DNA of 17,057 bases, taken from contig DUWJ01000031.1 of assembly GCA_012842765.1 (NCBI GenBank), positions 1 to 17,057 of the forward strand. Direction: 5' to 3'. Numbering within the stretch: the stretch's first letter is position 1; every line of letters starts with the position of its first letter. The position numbers and the translations under genes are program-made. This DNA is from Bacillota bacterium (lineage in GTDB: Bacteria; Bacillota; DTU025). The notes under the pieces are model-generated. The model was not told where the DNA came from. It saw nothing but the letters and a program-made list of their open reading frames with translations, and did not search any database. Shown in pieces: positions 1 through 6,795 of the stretch.

Positions 1-510
1 CCGGTGGACATTGCAATAGTTGCGGCGCCTCATTTCAATGTCGAGCTTGAGCACGATCTCACTGGCGCGTTGCACCTCTTTTTTGCGCAGAAGGTGCCCG
101 ATGACTTCCGTTCTGAAGCAGAATCTCTTGCCGAAGGCGGGGCGTCATTGGGACAGGGACTGTCTGAGGGAGGAACGGAGCCCGAAAAGGCGGCCGATGA
201 GGAGATGGGCGCATCCGCTGGAAGTGCCTCCGGTCTGCATGGGGGGCGGCATGAGGGGTCAGAGTCGGAACTGGTCGATGGGCTAAGATCGTCCGTTTCG
301 GTATCCGTGTCTCCTGCGGAAGTAAGTATTGAAGGCCCAGAGACAGCGGTGTCCAGGGTTGCGCGTGCTGTTGCCATGGTGGCTGTCGGACATGAGTCAA
401 CAGTTGTTGTCCCGGTGCTGGCTCTCGATATCCATGGCCAGACGGTGTCTGATGTGATCGTCTATCCGGAGACGGTGACAGTCGATTTTTACTCTAAGGC
501 AATATGGTAA
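1..510 (+). CDS. cdaR: CdaR (YbbR-domain protein), C-terminal part, 5' end outside window
   Basis: The reading frame is open from base 1, so this is the 3' end of a longer gene; the first internal GTG at 4 is probably not the true start. The last 65 or so residues show a YbbR-type pattern: SPAEVSIEGPETAVSRV, then an alternating hydrophobic strand region and a closing VYPETVTVDFY. CdaR is a membrane-anchored extracellular regulator of the c-di-AMP synthase CdaA, and the cdaA-cdaR-glmM order is known in Bacillota; the next gene here is glmM. An odd feature is a stretch of roughly 55-60 residues rich in Gly, Ser, Glu and Ala (codons at about 112-285), which seems to split the last YbbR unit between a first strand pair and the rest. 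The assignment relies on the domain pattern together with the neighbour. The N-terminal membrane anchor cannot be seen here. Confidence 0.85.
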   Translation, partial: PVDIAIVAAPHFNVELEHDLTGALHLFFAQKVPDDFRSEAESLAEGGASLGQGLSEGGTEPEKAADEEMGASAGSASGLHGGRHEGSESELVDGLRSSVSVSVSPAEVSIEGPETAVSRVARAVAMVAVGHESTVVVPVLALDIHGQTVSDVIVYPETVTVDFYSKAIW

Positions 511-547
511 AGCTTGTAGCCGGCGAATGCGGCCTGGCGCAAGAGAC

Positions 548-553
548 GGGGGG
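548..553 (+). promoter_or_regulatory. Weak G-rich ribosome binding site deciding the glmM start
   Basis: A run of six G lies 6 bases before the TTG at 560. It is not a canonical AGGAGG, but it is the only purine-rich match near a start. It supports TTG 560, where family alignment begins, over the ATG at 527, which has no such site. Confidence 0.45.
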
Positions 554-559
554 CTCAAA

Positions 560-1939
560 TTGGGCAAGCTTTTTGGAACAGATGGGGTCAGGGAGGTTGC
601 GAATACGGGACTCACGCCTGAGCTGGCATTCAGATTGGGGAGAGCAGGCGCCTCGTCAGTCCTGTCCCGAAGTGGGGCGAGACCGACGATAATCGTCGGC
701 GGCGATACGCGGAGATCCACTGGAATGCTTGAGTCCGCGTTGTCCGCTGGCATAAACTCGGCTGGCGTTGACGTACTAGATGTGGGTGTTATTCCGACGC
801 CTGCAGTAGCGTATTTAGTTGTCAAGTTCGGAGCGGATGCGGGAATTGTGGTGTCGGCGTCGCACAATCCTGCCGAGTACAACGGTATCAAGTTCTTCGG
901 CCCGGATGGCTTCAAGTTTCCCGACGAAGTCGAGGACATCATAGAGAAGAGGGCATTGGCGGGCGGGAGCGGGGAGATGGGTTCTGTGTTGTGGTCGGAG
1001 GACGATGGACTGCCCCGACCATCGGGTTCGGGTTTGGGAATGCGCAAAGAGGCGCCTGATGCTTGGGAACGATATGTGGAGCACGCGGTTGAGTCGGCCA
1101 GCTGCAGGCTGGATGGATTGCGCGTCGTTCTAGATTGCGCTAACGGTGCTTCATGCCTGACGACGCCAGCCGCTTTTCGTGAACTTGGCGCCGAGATTAT
1201 CGTCATAAACGCATCTCCCGACGGTGACAATATCAACTGCGCTTGCGGATCTACGCATCCTGACGAGTTGGCGGCGGTCGTAGTGGAGCGCGGTGCTGAT
1301 ATGGGATTTGCTCATGATGGAGACGCGGACAGGGTGATCGCTGTCGATGCTGATGGACGCATTGTAGATGGCGATCAGATAATGGCGCTATCCGCCATCC
1401 ACAGGCATTCTCGAGGGGGCCTTCCGGGGCGGGCTATCGTCGCTACCCAATACAGCAACCTGGGGCTTACTCATGCCATGGAATCTATCGGGTGTTCTGT
1501 TCTCACAGCTGATGCAGGAGATAGATACGTGCTCCAGATGATGCTCGAGAAGAACCTCGTTATTGGGGGAGAGCAATCGGGGCATGTCATATTCCTGGAA
1601 AAGGCGACGACTGGGGATGGGCTTATTACAGCGATAGAGGTCGCAGGAATAGCTGTGGAAACAGGAAAACCCCTTTCGGAGTTGGCCGCTGTGATGACCA
1701 AGTATCCGCAGATAATGGTGAACGTCCGCGTAAGCCGGAAGGACGACTATTACCACTCAGACACGATAGCGGAAGCGGTAAAGGCAGCCGCGGCCGAGCT
1801 GGGTTCGAGTGGTCGACTCTTGGTGCGACCTTCGGGAACTGAACCCGTTGTTCGGGTGATGGGTGAAGGAAAGGACGAGGCTAAAGTCGACCGGATAGTG
1901 CAGTCTCTTGCCGAGATTATCCAATCGGAGCTCTGCTAG
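560..1939 (+). CDS. glmM: Phosphoglucosamine mutase
   Basis: GlmM converts glucosamine-6-phosphate to glucosamine-1-phosphate on the route to UDP-GlcNAc for peptidoglycan. All family signatures are visible. The active-site loop SASHNP has its phosphoserine at residue 101 and is followed by AEYNGIKFF. The metal-binding DGDADR is at 253-258, the sugar-binding GGEQSGH follows, and the phosphate-binding VRPSGTEPVVRVM is near the C-terminus. Length is 459 residues from TTG 560, close to the usual 445-450. I chose TTG 560 because it gives the family N-terminus MGKLFGTDGVR; the upstream ATG 527 adds 11 unmatched residues. One oddity is Glu where the family normally has Gly right after FGTDGVR. The gene follows cdaR by about 50 bases, in agreement with the known c-di-AMP/GlmM operon link. 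Identification is secure. Confidence 0.97.
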   Translation: MGKLFGTDGVREVANTGLTPELAFRLGRAGASSVLSRSGARPTIIVGGDTRRSTGMLESALSAGINSAGVDVLDVGVIPTPAVAYLVVKFGADAGIVVSASHNPAEYNGIKFFGPDGFKFPDEVEDIIEKRALAGGSGEMGSVLWSEDDGLPRPSGSGLGMRKEAPDAWERYVEHAVESASCRLDGLRVVLDCANGASCLTTPAAFRELGAEIIVINASPDGDNINCACGSTHPDELAAVVVERGADMGFAHDGDADRVIAVDADGRIVDGDQIMALSAIHRHSRGGLPGRAIVATQYSNLGLTHAMESIGCSVLTADAGDRYVLQMMLEKNLVIGGEQSGHVIFLEKATTGDGLITAIEVAGIAVETGKPLSELAAVMTKYPQIMVNVRVSRKDDYYHSDTIAEAVKAAAAELGSSGRLLVRPSGTEPVVRVMGEGKDEAKVDRIVQSLAEIIQSELC

Positions 1940-1970
1940 ACGGGCTACGGCGGGTTGAGGAGTCTCAAGG

Positions 1971-2381
1971 ATGTGTTGCCAACGCGTGCTCGGTATAGGA
2001 GTGGACATTATCGAAATCCGAAGATTTCATCGCATTGCTGCTGTTGCGCCTCAAGGGGTCGCCCAAAGGCTTTACACGGCAGAGGAGCTCTCAGACGGGC
2101 GCATTGGTCGTCCCGAATACCTCGCCTCTAGGTTCGCGGCGAAAGAGGCGGTGATGAAATCCCTAGGGTGTGGAATGGATTCGATAGCATTCACCGATAT
2201 AGAGGTTTTTCAGGATGAATATGGACAACCTCATGTGAGGTTGACTGGGAGCGCCCGTGCGCGTGCGGATTCTATCGGGGCGCGCACGGTCATGATATCC
2301 CTTTCGCATTCAGACGAAATGGTGTGTGCTTTTGCGGTTTCAGTGGGGGGTGGTTGCAACGAGGGTTGCGACTCCAGATGA
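1971..2381 (+). CDS. acpS: Holo-[acyl-carrier-protein] synthase
   Basis: AcpS transfers 4'-phosphopantetheine from CoA to a serine of acyl carrier protein, activating it for fatty acid synthesis. The family pattern is clear: LGIGVDIIEI with the metal-binding Asp at residue 12, SRFAAKEAVMKSLG with the conserved Glu at 59, and SLSHSDEMVCAFAV near the end. At 136 residues it is slightly longer than the typical 115-130, with a short Cys/Gly-rich tail that overlaps the next gene. ATG 1971 is preceded by GAGGAG at 1957-1962, spacing 8. The gene sits 31 bases after glmM and its last 32 bases overlap the NAD(P)HX repair gene, which suggests translational coupling. The acpS-nnr-alr order is common in Bacillota. 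Confidence 0.95.
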   Translation: MCCQRVLGIGVDIIEIRRFHRIAAVAPQGVAQRLYTAEELSDGRIGRPEYLASRFAAKEAVMKSLGCGMDSIAFTDIEVFQDEYGQPHVRLTGSARARADSIGARTVMISLSHSDEMVCAFAVSVGGGCNEGCDSR

Positions 2382-4041
2382 GTCAAGAAGAATAGACAGG
2401 GACGCTATCGAGCTGTACAAAATAGATGGAATAGTTCTAATGGAGAATGCCGGAGCCGCTGTAGCAAGGGTAGCAGTTGAGATCGGAGCCGAGCGTAGTG
2501 GCTGGAGTGCCGGAAGGCCCTCTGTCTGCATATTTGCGGGAAAGGGTAACAATGGCGGCGATGGCTTCGTTGCGGCGAGGCATCTTGTGGGCTGTGGTGT
2601 GGACGTCTCAGTCTACGTAACCGGATCTTTGGACGGCATATCAGGAGATGCCCGCACAAACCTGGACATACTTAGGAATATGGGAGTTGACGTTGTTGGG
2701 CTCACTTGCGAAGAAGCTTGGTCGGCGGCGGCGGATGATCTTGCTGTAGCCGATGTAGCAATCGACGCCATACTTGGGACTGGCGCTAAGGGCGCGCCTT
2801 GCGGGGAGCCTGCGCGGGCCATATCAATGATGAGCAAGTCGCCTGTGCCTATCGTGGCGGTGGATGTTCCAAGTGGCGTAGATGCGGGGAGCGGAGCTGT
2901 TGCCGGGGCTTGCGTAACGGCTCACACAACTGTGACATTTGGGTTGCCCAAGACGGGGTTGTTGATGTACCCAGGAGCGGCACACGTAGGTTATCTATTG
3001 GTGGACAGAATCGGATTGCCGCCTGCGTTGACAGATTCGCCCAAAATCAAGACGTGCATAGTTTGCCCTGACGATGTGAGTGCAGCTTTGCCGCAGCGGA
3101 GGCCTGATGCTCATAAAGGCGACTGCGGACGTGTTCTGGTGGTGGCGGGTTCCCGGGGAATGGTTGGCGCTGCGGCGCTAGCTTCAATGGCGGCTCTTCG
3201 CGCCGGAGCGGGTTTGGTTTACCTGGCTGCTCCGGAAGGCGTGGCAGCTCAGGCGTGTGCAGGGCTCACGGAAGTTATTGTGAGGCCTCTGCCTGAAACG
3301 AGTTCGGGATCGATTGCCGGAATTGCTGTGGACAGAGTCTTGGACGAGGCTGCCAAGTGCGATGCTGTAGTGGTCGGCCCGGGGCTCACTTGCTCTGACG
3401 ACTCGAGGCTGATCGTGGAGGCTCTGATAGCAGAGGGCCAAACGCCCATGGTGATTGACGCAGATGCGCTCAATCTGCTTTCAGGTCGGGTTGACACGCT
3501 TCAGCGGGCGTCGGCACCTGTCGTGCTTACGCCTCACCCCGGCGAGATGAGCCGACTCGTGGAGGCAGGGGTTGAAGAGATAAATGCGGACAGGCTGGAG
3601 TGGGCTCGGCGCGTTGCCCATCGTTCAGGGGCGGTAGTCGCACTCAAGGGCGCCCGGACTGTGACGGCGACTCCGGACGGGATTGCCTACCTGAACCTTA
3701 CGGGCAATTCCGGCATGGCAACGGCTGGCTCAGGAGATGTGCTGGCAGGAGTTATTGGATCATTGATGGCGCAGGGGGTCCCTCCGCAGTGGGCAGCTGT
3801 GTCCGGCGTGTATTTGCACGGTTTGGCCGGGGATTATGCTGCGCGTGAAGTTGGATTACATGGAATGGTAGCGGGTGACATATTGCTTCGTATCCCCAAG
3901 GCATATCATGATATCGTTGAGGAATCTGCCGGGCTGTGGGACATGATGTCAGTAAGGAGCGCCCAATACAAGAAAAAGGTGGTGAATCCTGCTGCAAGGG
4001 GTTTATCAGCCCGGAATGAGGCCAACGTGGGTAGAAGTTAA
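2350..4041 (+). CDS. nnr: Bifunctional NAD(P)HX epimerase / ADP-dependent NAD(P)HX dehydratase
   Basis: This enzyme repairs hydrated NADH and NADPH: the N-terminal part epimerises R- and S-NAD(P)HX, and the C-terminal part dehydrates the S form using ADP. The N-terminal YjeF_N domain shows MENAGAAVARV, AGKGNNGGDGFVAARHL (about residues 63-80), DAILGTGAKG and VDVPSGVDAGSG. The C-terminal carbohydrate-kinase-like domain (from about residue 245) shows HKGDCGRVLVVAGS, VVGPGL, VIDADALNLL, LTPHPGEM and NSGMATAGSGDVLAG, with the catalytic Asp near residue 463. GTG 2350 is the best start because the family begins a few residues before TPDESRRID; GTG 2326 is an alternative adding 8 residues. No strong ribosome binding site is seen, so coupling to acpS (32-base overlap) is likely. 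About 35 extra C-terminal residues of unknown role run into alr. Confidence 0.94.
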   Translation: MVATRVATPDESRRIDRDAIELYKIDGIVLMENAGAAVARVAVEIGAERSGWSAGRPSVCIFAGKGNNGGDGFVAARHLVGCGVDVSVYVTGSLDGISGDARTNLDILRNMGVDVVGLTCEEAWSAAADDLAVADVAIDAILGTGAKGAPCGEPARAISMMSKSPVPIVAVDVPSGVDAGSGAVAGACVTAHTTVTFGLPKTGLLMYPGAAHVGYLLVDRIGLPPALTDSPKIKTCIVCPDDVSAALPQRRPDAHKGDCGRVLVVAGSRGMVGAAALASMAALRAGAGLVYLAAPEGVAAQACAGLTEVIVRPLPETSSGSIAGIAVDRVLDEAAKCDAVVVGPGLTCSDDSRLIVEALIAEGQTPMVIDADALNLLSGRVDTLQRASAPVVLTPHPGEMSRLVEAGVEEINADRLEWARRVAHRSGAVVALKGARTVTATPDGIAYLNLTGNSGMATAGSGDVLAGVIGSLMAQGVPPQWAAVSGVYLHGLAGDYAAREVGLHGMVAGDILLRIPKAYHDIVEESAGLWDMMSVRSAQYKKKVVNPAARGLSARNEANVGRS

Positions 4042-5134
4042 TACGGGAAACATTGCAAGGAACTTGAGACAAATCAAATCGACGTTACCCAAGGATACGC
4101 AGATACTGGCGGTGGTAAAGGCAGACGGATATGGGCATGGAGCTGCTCCAGTCGCCATCCGAGCGCTCGAGGAGGGAGTCTCCTTTTTGGGGGTGGCCCT
4201 GGTTGAAGAGGGAGTTGCGTTGCGCAGGGCAGGGATAGCTGCGCCCATCCTTTTCATGGAGGACTTGTTCCCTTGGCAGGCGCTTGACTTAGTAAGATAC
4301 GGGTTGACTGCCACAATTGCGTCCTACGAGTCGGCGGAGATGCTTTCCGAGGCCGCAATGGCCCTGGGGAAGAAGGCCAAAGCACATGTGAAGGTCGATA
4401 CCGGAATGGGGAGGCTTGGGCTTCCGCCGAACGAAATAGCCAACCTTGTGAGGCGTGTGGCAGAGTTGCCTGGGATCGAGATAGAGGGGATCTTTACGCA
4501 CCTGGCTTGTGCCGAGTGTAACTCGGAGATGACGGGACGGCAACTTGAGCAGTTTGATGACATAACAGAGAAGTTGCGCAGAGAGGGACATGAGATACCC
4601 ATTCGCCACGTTGCAAACAGCGCTGCGATGCTCTCTCTGCCGGAGGCGGCATACGACATGGTGCGCGTAGGAGGCATCATGTATGGTCTTTCGCCGTTGG
4701 GAACCGTTGCTCCTGAAAAACCATGGGTGCCTGCGCTTTCTTTCCATACTAGGGTGTCATATGTCAAGCTGGTTGGCCCTGGCACACCGGTGAGCTACGG
4801 GGCGACGTATGTAACATCAGGTCGGGAGATCATTGCTACCTTGCCGGTAGGTTACGCAGATGGCTATCCGCGGGCCCTCTCCAACGTCGGAGAAGTGCTG
4901 ATAGGCGGGGAACGATGCCCTGTGGTTGGCAGAGTATGTATGGATCAGACCATGGTTTCGTTGCCCGCTGATTCGGACGTAAGGGTGGGTGACGAAGTGA
5001 CGCTCATCGGGGCTCAAGGTGGGGATCGGATATTCGCCGAAGAGCTGGCGAAGGCTGCGGGAACTATTGGATACGAGATCGTTTGCGCGATAAGCAAGCG
5101 CGTGCCAAGAGTCTACGTGGCGGGCGATGAATAG
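4016..5134 (+). CDS. alr: Alanine racemase
   Basis: Alr is a PLP-dependent enzyme interconverting L- and D-alanine, supplying D-Ala for peptidoglycan. The PLP lysine lies in VVKADGYGHG (Lys35). VKVDTGMGRLG is in the barrel at about 126-135, and the second catalytic base Tyr261 is in PVSYGATYVTSG. GYADGYPRALSN and VGRVCMDQTMVSL complete the C-terminal domain. Length 372 is normal. ATG 4016 gives the family N-terminus RPTWVEVN; it overlaps the preceding gene by 26 bases, and an AAGGGG stretch at 3996-4001 is rather far upstream (14 bases), so coupled translation is likely. It is followed by a 238-base gap and the toxin-antitoxin pair, matching the alr / EndoAI / EndoA order of Bacillus and relatives. 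Confidence 0.97.
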   Translation: MRPTWVEVNTGNIARNLRQIKSTLPKDTQILAVVKADGYGHGAAPVAIRALEEGVSFLGVALVEEGVALRRAGIAAPILFMEDLFPWQALDLVRYGLTATIASYESAEMLSEAAMALGKKAKAHVKVDTGMGRLGLPPNEIANLVRRVAELPGIEIEGIFTHLACAECNSEMTGRQLEQFDDITEKLRREGHEIPIRHVANSAAMLSLPEAAYDMVRVGGIMYGLSPLGTVAPEKPWVPALSFHTRVSYVKLVGPGTPVSYGATYVTSGREIIATLPVGYADGYPRALSNVGEVLIGGERCPVVGRVCMDQTMVSLPADSDVRVGDEVTLIGAQGGDRIFAEELAKAAGTIGYEIVCAISKRVPRVYVAGDE

Positions 5135-5288
5135 GAGCCTAGATAAGAGCATTGCGCTGGGACGGGCAGAATGCGGGCTCATTTGCTGAGCTTGCGGGCG
5201 GCAGGCATATGTTGGGCATGGACCCTTGTTTGGATCTATCCCCAGCCAGAAGGGGTAATCGAAGGCTTCTTTCCATCTGTTCCTTGGG

Positions 5289-5318
5289 TTGACAGTGAAA
5301 TGTGCACGAATATATAAT
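5289..5318 (+). promoter_or_regulatory. Consensus sigma-A promoter for the toxin-antitoxin operon
   Basis: TTGACA at 5289-5294 and TATAAT at 5313-5318 both match the consensus perfectly and are separated by 18 bases. Transcription would start near 5325, about 48 bases before the antitoxin ATG. It lies in the only sizeable gap between alr and the pair, so it probably gives them their own promoter. Confidence 0.8.
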
Positions 5319-5325
5319 TGGCTTG

Positions 5326-5337
5326 TATGTGAACATA
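5326..5337 (+). promoter_or_regulatory. Palindrome at the predicted transcription start, candidate operator
   Basis: TATGT (5326-5330) and ACATA (5333-5337) form a perfect inverted repeat with a 2-base centre. It begins 7 bases after the -10 box and so covers the expected +1 site. Ribbon-helix-helix antitoxins commonly repress their own promoter through short palindromes. Binding here is inferred from position only. Confidence 0.45.
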
Positions 5338-5372
5338 TATCAGGAAGCACAACTCGGGTGGGGGTGTAGGCC

Positions 5373-5648
5373 ATGACACTTCTTAGAAAGATAGTGGTAA
5401 GCATGCCGGCCGGGCTTCTGGAAGAACTGGATGTGTGTGCTAGGCAGTCAGGCCGCAACCGCAGCGAAGTTGTGCGCGAGGCAATGAGATCGTACCTGTC
5501 CCAGCATGCCCGTTCCGACCTGCGTGAGAAGCTGAAACATGGATATATTGAGATGGCCTCGATCAATCTGGAGTTGGCGCGCGAATGTGCTGCTGCTGAA
5601 GACGAGGCCTTTGCTGTTTCTGAACGCTTCCTTGCAGGCGGTGACTAG
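5373..5648 (+). CDS. Ribbon-helix-helix antitoxin, EndoAI (MazE-role) family
   Basis: This 91-residue protein is the predicted antitoxin for the adjacent RNase. The N-terminus (residues 4-44) fits a CopG/ribbon-helix-helix fold: an RKIVVSMPAGLLEELD strand-helix start, then SGRNRSEVVREAMRSYL. The C-terminal half (GYIEMASINLELARECAAAEDEAF) resembles the toxin-binding tail of Bacillus EndoAI, which has a similar GY-EMA-INL pattern. ATG 5373 has only a loose G-rich sequence ahead (GGGTGGGGGTG), not a strong ribosome binding site. The stop is followed after 2 bases by the toxin start, the usual antitoxin-toxin order for co-translation. It probably neutralises the toxin by direct binding and, with it, represses the promoter at 5289; repression is inferred. 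Confidence 0.92.
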   Translation: MTLLRKIVVSMPAGLLEELDVCARQSGRNRSEVVREAMRSYLSQHARSDLREKLKHGYIEMASINLELARECAAAEDEAFAVSERFLAGGD

Positions 5649-5650
5649 CT

Positions 5651-6001
5651 TTGGATGTGAAGAGGGGCGATGTCTTCTATGCGGATCTCAATCCAGTGGT
5701 GGGGTCGGAACAAGGGGGGCTCCGTCCTGTTCTGGTGATCCAGAACGATATCGGCAACTACTACAGCCCGACCACGATAGTCGCCGCACTTACTTCCCGA
5801 ATCAAGCGGGCGAAACTTCCAACACATGTAGAACTTCCTGCCGGGCAGGGATACCTTGCCGTGGACTCTGTTGTGCTTTTGGAGCAGTTGCGCACAATCG
5901 ACAAAACGCGTCTGCATGACCGAATCTGCACTCTCGACGAGGAGATTATGAAGAGGGTGAACAGAGCGGCTGAGATCAGCCTGGGGCTTCTGGAAATCTG
6001 A
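5651..6001 (+). CDS. ndoA: EndoA / MazF-family mRNA endoribonuclease toxin
   Basis: This is a 116-residue protein, exactly the length of Bacillus subtilis EndoA, a sequence-specific, ribosome-independent mRNA interferase. It contains VKRGDVFYADLNPVVGSEQGG, then LRPVLVIQNDIGN and LTSRIKRAKLPTHVEL. The two residues essential in the Bacillus enzyme, Arg25 and Thr48, are both present at the same numbers. The start is TTG 5651, 2 bases after the antitoxin stop, and gives the family N-terminus; GTG 5657 is a shorter alternative. A fully conserved active site suggests an intact toxin. The target sequence of the Bacillus enzyme is UACAU; whether this protein shares it cannot be read from the sequence. 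Confidence 0.96.
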   Translation: MDVKRGDVFYADLNPVVGSEQGGLRPVLVIQNDIGNYYSPTTIVAALTSRIKRAKLPTHVELPAGQGYLAVDSVVLLEQLRTIDKTRLHDRICTLDEEIMKRVNRAAEISLGLLEI

Positions 6002-6013
6002 ATCTGATCTCAC

Positions 6014-6036
6014 CCCGGCCATATTGCGAGGCCGGG
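6014..6036 (+). terminator. GC-rich hairpin after the toxin gene, possible terminator without U-tract
   Basis: CCCGGCC (6014-6020) pairs perfectly with GGCCGGG (6030-6036) across a 9-base loop, 13 bases after the toxin stop. The bases that follow (ATCATTATG) are only mildly T-rich, so it is not a classical intrinsic terminator. It could slow or end transcription, or protect the 3' end of the operon mRNA. Confidence 0.45.
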
Positions 6037-6065
6037 ATCATTATGTACCTTCGAGGTGAGCTCCT

Positions 6066-6791
6066 GTGCCGCCTTTGATCTTGATTTCGAGCGACTTTGA
6101 GTCCGGGACCAACGGCAAAATCGCTGTAGGAGTCGAATACGCGAAGGCAATCTACCGGTCGGGAGGGATGCCTTTGATCTTGGCACCTCCAATGGGTTGC
6201 GCCGACTCCAACAGAGTTGCCCATGGCATTCTGTCCGATGCCTGTGGGCTGCTGCTCACGGGCGGAGATGATGTTGATCCCAGGTTTTATGGTGAATCCC
6301 ATGCTCATCCCAAGATAGGCGCTATCAATCCTGTGCGGGATGAGTTCGAAATAGCTCTTGCGAAAGCCGCACTGAAGCTCGATATCCCCGTGCTGGGGAT
6401 ATGTAGGGGAGCGCAGATACTAAATGTTGCAGCGGGGGGCGGACTGATCCAAGATATTGCCAGCTGCGTAGATGGTGCCCATGCGCACCGGGTTTCTGCG
6501 CCAAGGTGGCATCCAACCCATCGAGTCATGCTTGCTCGCAATTCTATATTGTTCGGAATATTTGGAGAAGAAACAATCTGGGTAAACAGCTTCCATCATC
6601 AAGCCGTCGGTCCTGTAGCACCAGGATTTTCGGTGACCGGTGTGGCTGACGATGGAGTTCGGGAGGCGATAGAAAAACCCGGTTCCCGCTTTGTAATGGG
6701 GGTTCAGTGGCATCCAGAAGGTCTCGCGGAGAGGGATGCGCAGTCTTTGCGCATATTCACCGAATTCGTCAATGCTGTACGAGGAGTGTAG
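6066..6791 (+). CDS. Peptidase C26 / class I glutamine amidotransferase-like hydrolase (PuuD-like)
   Basis: This is a 241-residue gamma-glutamyl hydrolase of the type that cleaves gamma-glutamyl amides, as PuuD does for gamma-glutamyl-GABA. The nucleophile Cys113 sits in GICRGAQILN, and the catalytic His216 and Glu218 sit in VQWHPEG. TGGDDVDPRFYGE and NSFHHQAV are typical family segments. GTG 6066 is chosen because GAGGTGA at 6052-6058 lies 7 bases ahead. It precedes an asparaginase II family gene by 4 bases; both would act on side-chain amide bonds, so a shared role in amide-nitrogen release is possible but unproven. The substrate cannot be assigned from sequence. It is not the amidotransferase subunit of GMP synthase, which has a different layout. 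Confidence 0.9.
   Translation: MPPLILISSDFESGTNGKIAVGVEYAKAIYRSGGMPLILAPPMGCADSNRVAHGILSDACGLLLTGGDDVDPRFYGESHAHPKIGAINPVRDEFEIALAKAALKLDIPVLGICRGAQILNVAAGGGLIQDIASCVDGAHAHRVSAPRWHPTHRVMLARNSILFGIFGEETIWVNSFHHQAVGPVAPGFSVTGVADDGVREAIEKPGSRFVMGVQWHPEGLAERDAQSLRIFTEFVNAVRGV
6781..6786 (+). promoter_or_regulatory. Ribosome binding site deciding the asparaginase start
   Basis: GAGGAG lies inside the last codons of the preceding amidase gene, 9 bases before TTG 6796. ATG 6805 would be 18 bases away, too far for this site. Confidence 0.5.
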
Positions 6792-6795
6792 TGAA

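Noticed and set aside
397..1236. Long - strand open frame of 279 codons opposite glmM
   Set aside because: It lies wholly antisense to the secure glmM and the end of cdaR. Its translation is rich in Ser and Pro with no domain pattern, as expected of a frame mirrored from a GC-rich gene.
5171..5317. Small + strand frame of 48 codons, Trp-rich, between alr and the antitoxin
   Set aside because: It has no ribosome binding site, its stop lies inside the -10 box of a consensus promoter, and no family is recognised.
4817..5566. - strand open frame of 249 codons across the end of alr and the antitoxin
   Set aside because: It spans two confident + strand genes and a promoter, and shows no recognisable motif.
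6066..6791. Idea that this class I amidotransferase-like protein is the missing GMP synthase amidotransferase subunit
   Set aside because: Its motifs (TGGDDVDPRFYGE, NSFHHQAV, 241 residues) are those of peptidase C26 hydrolases. It is also about 7 kb away from guaA.
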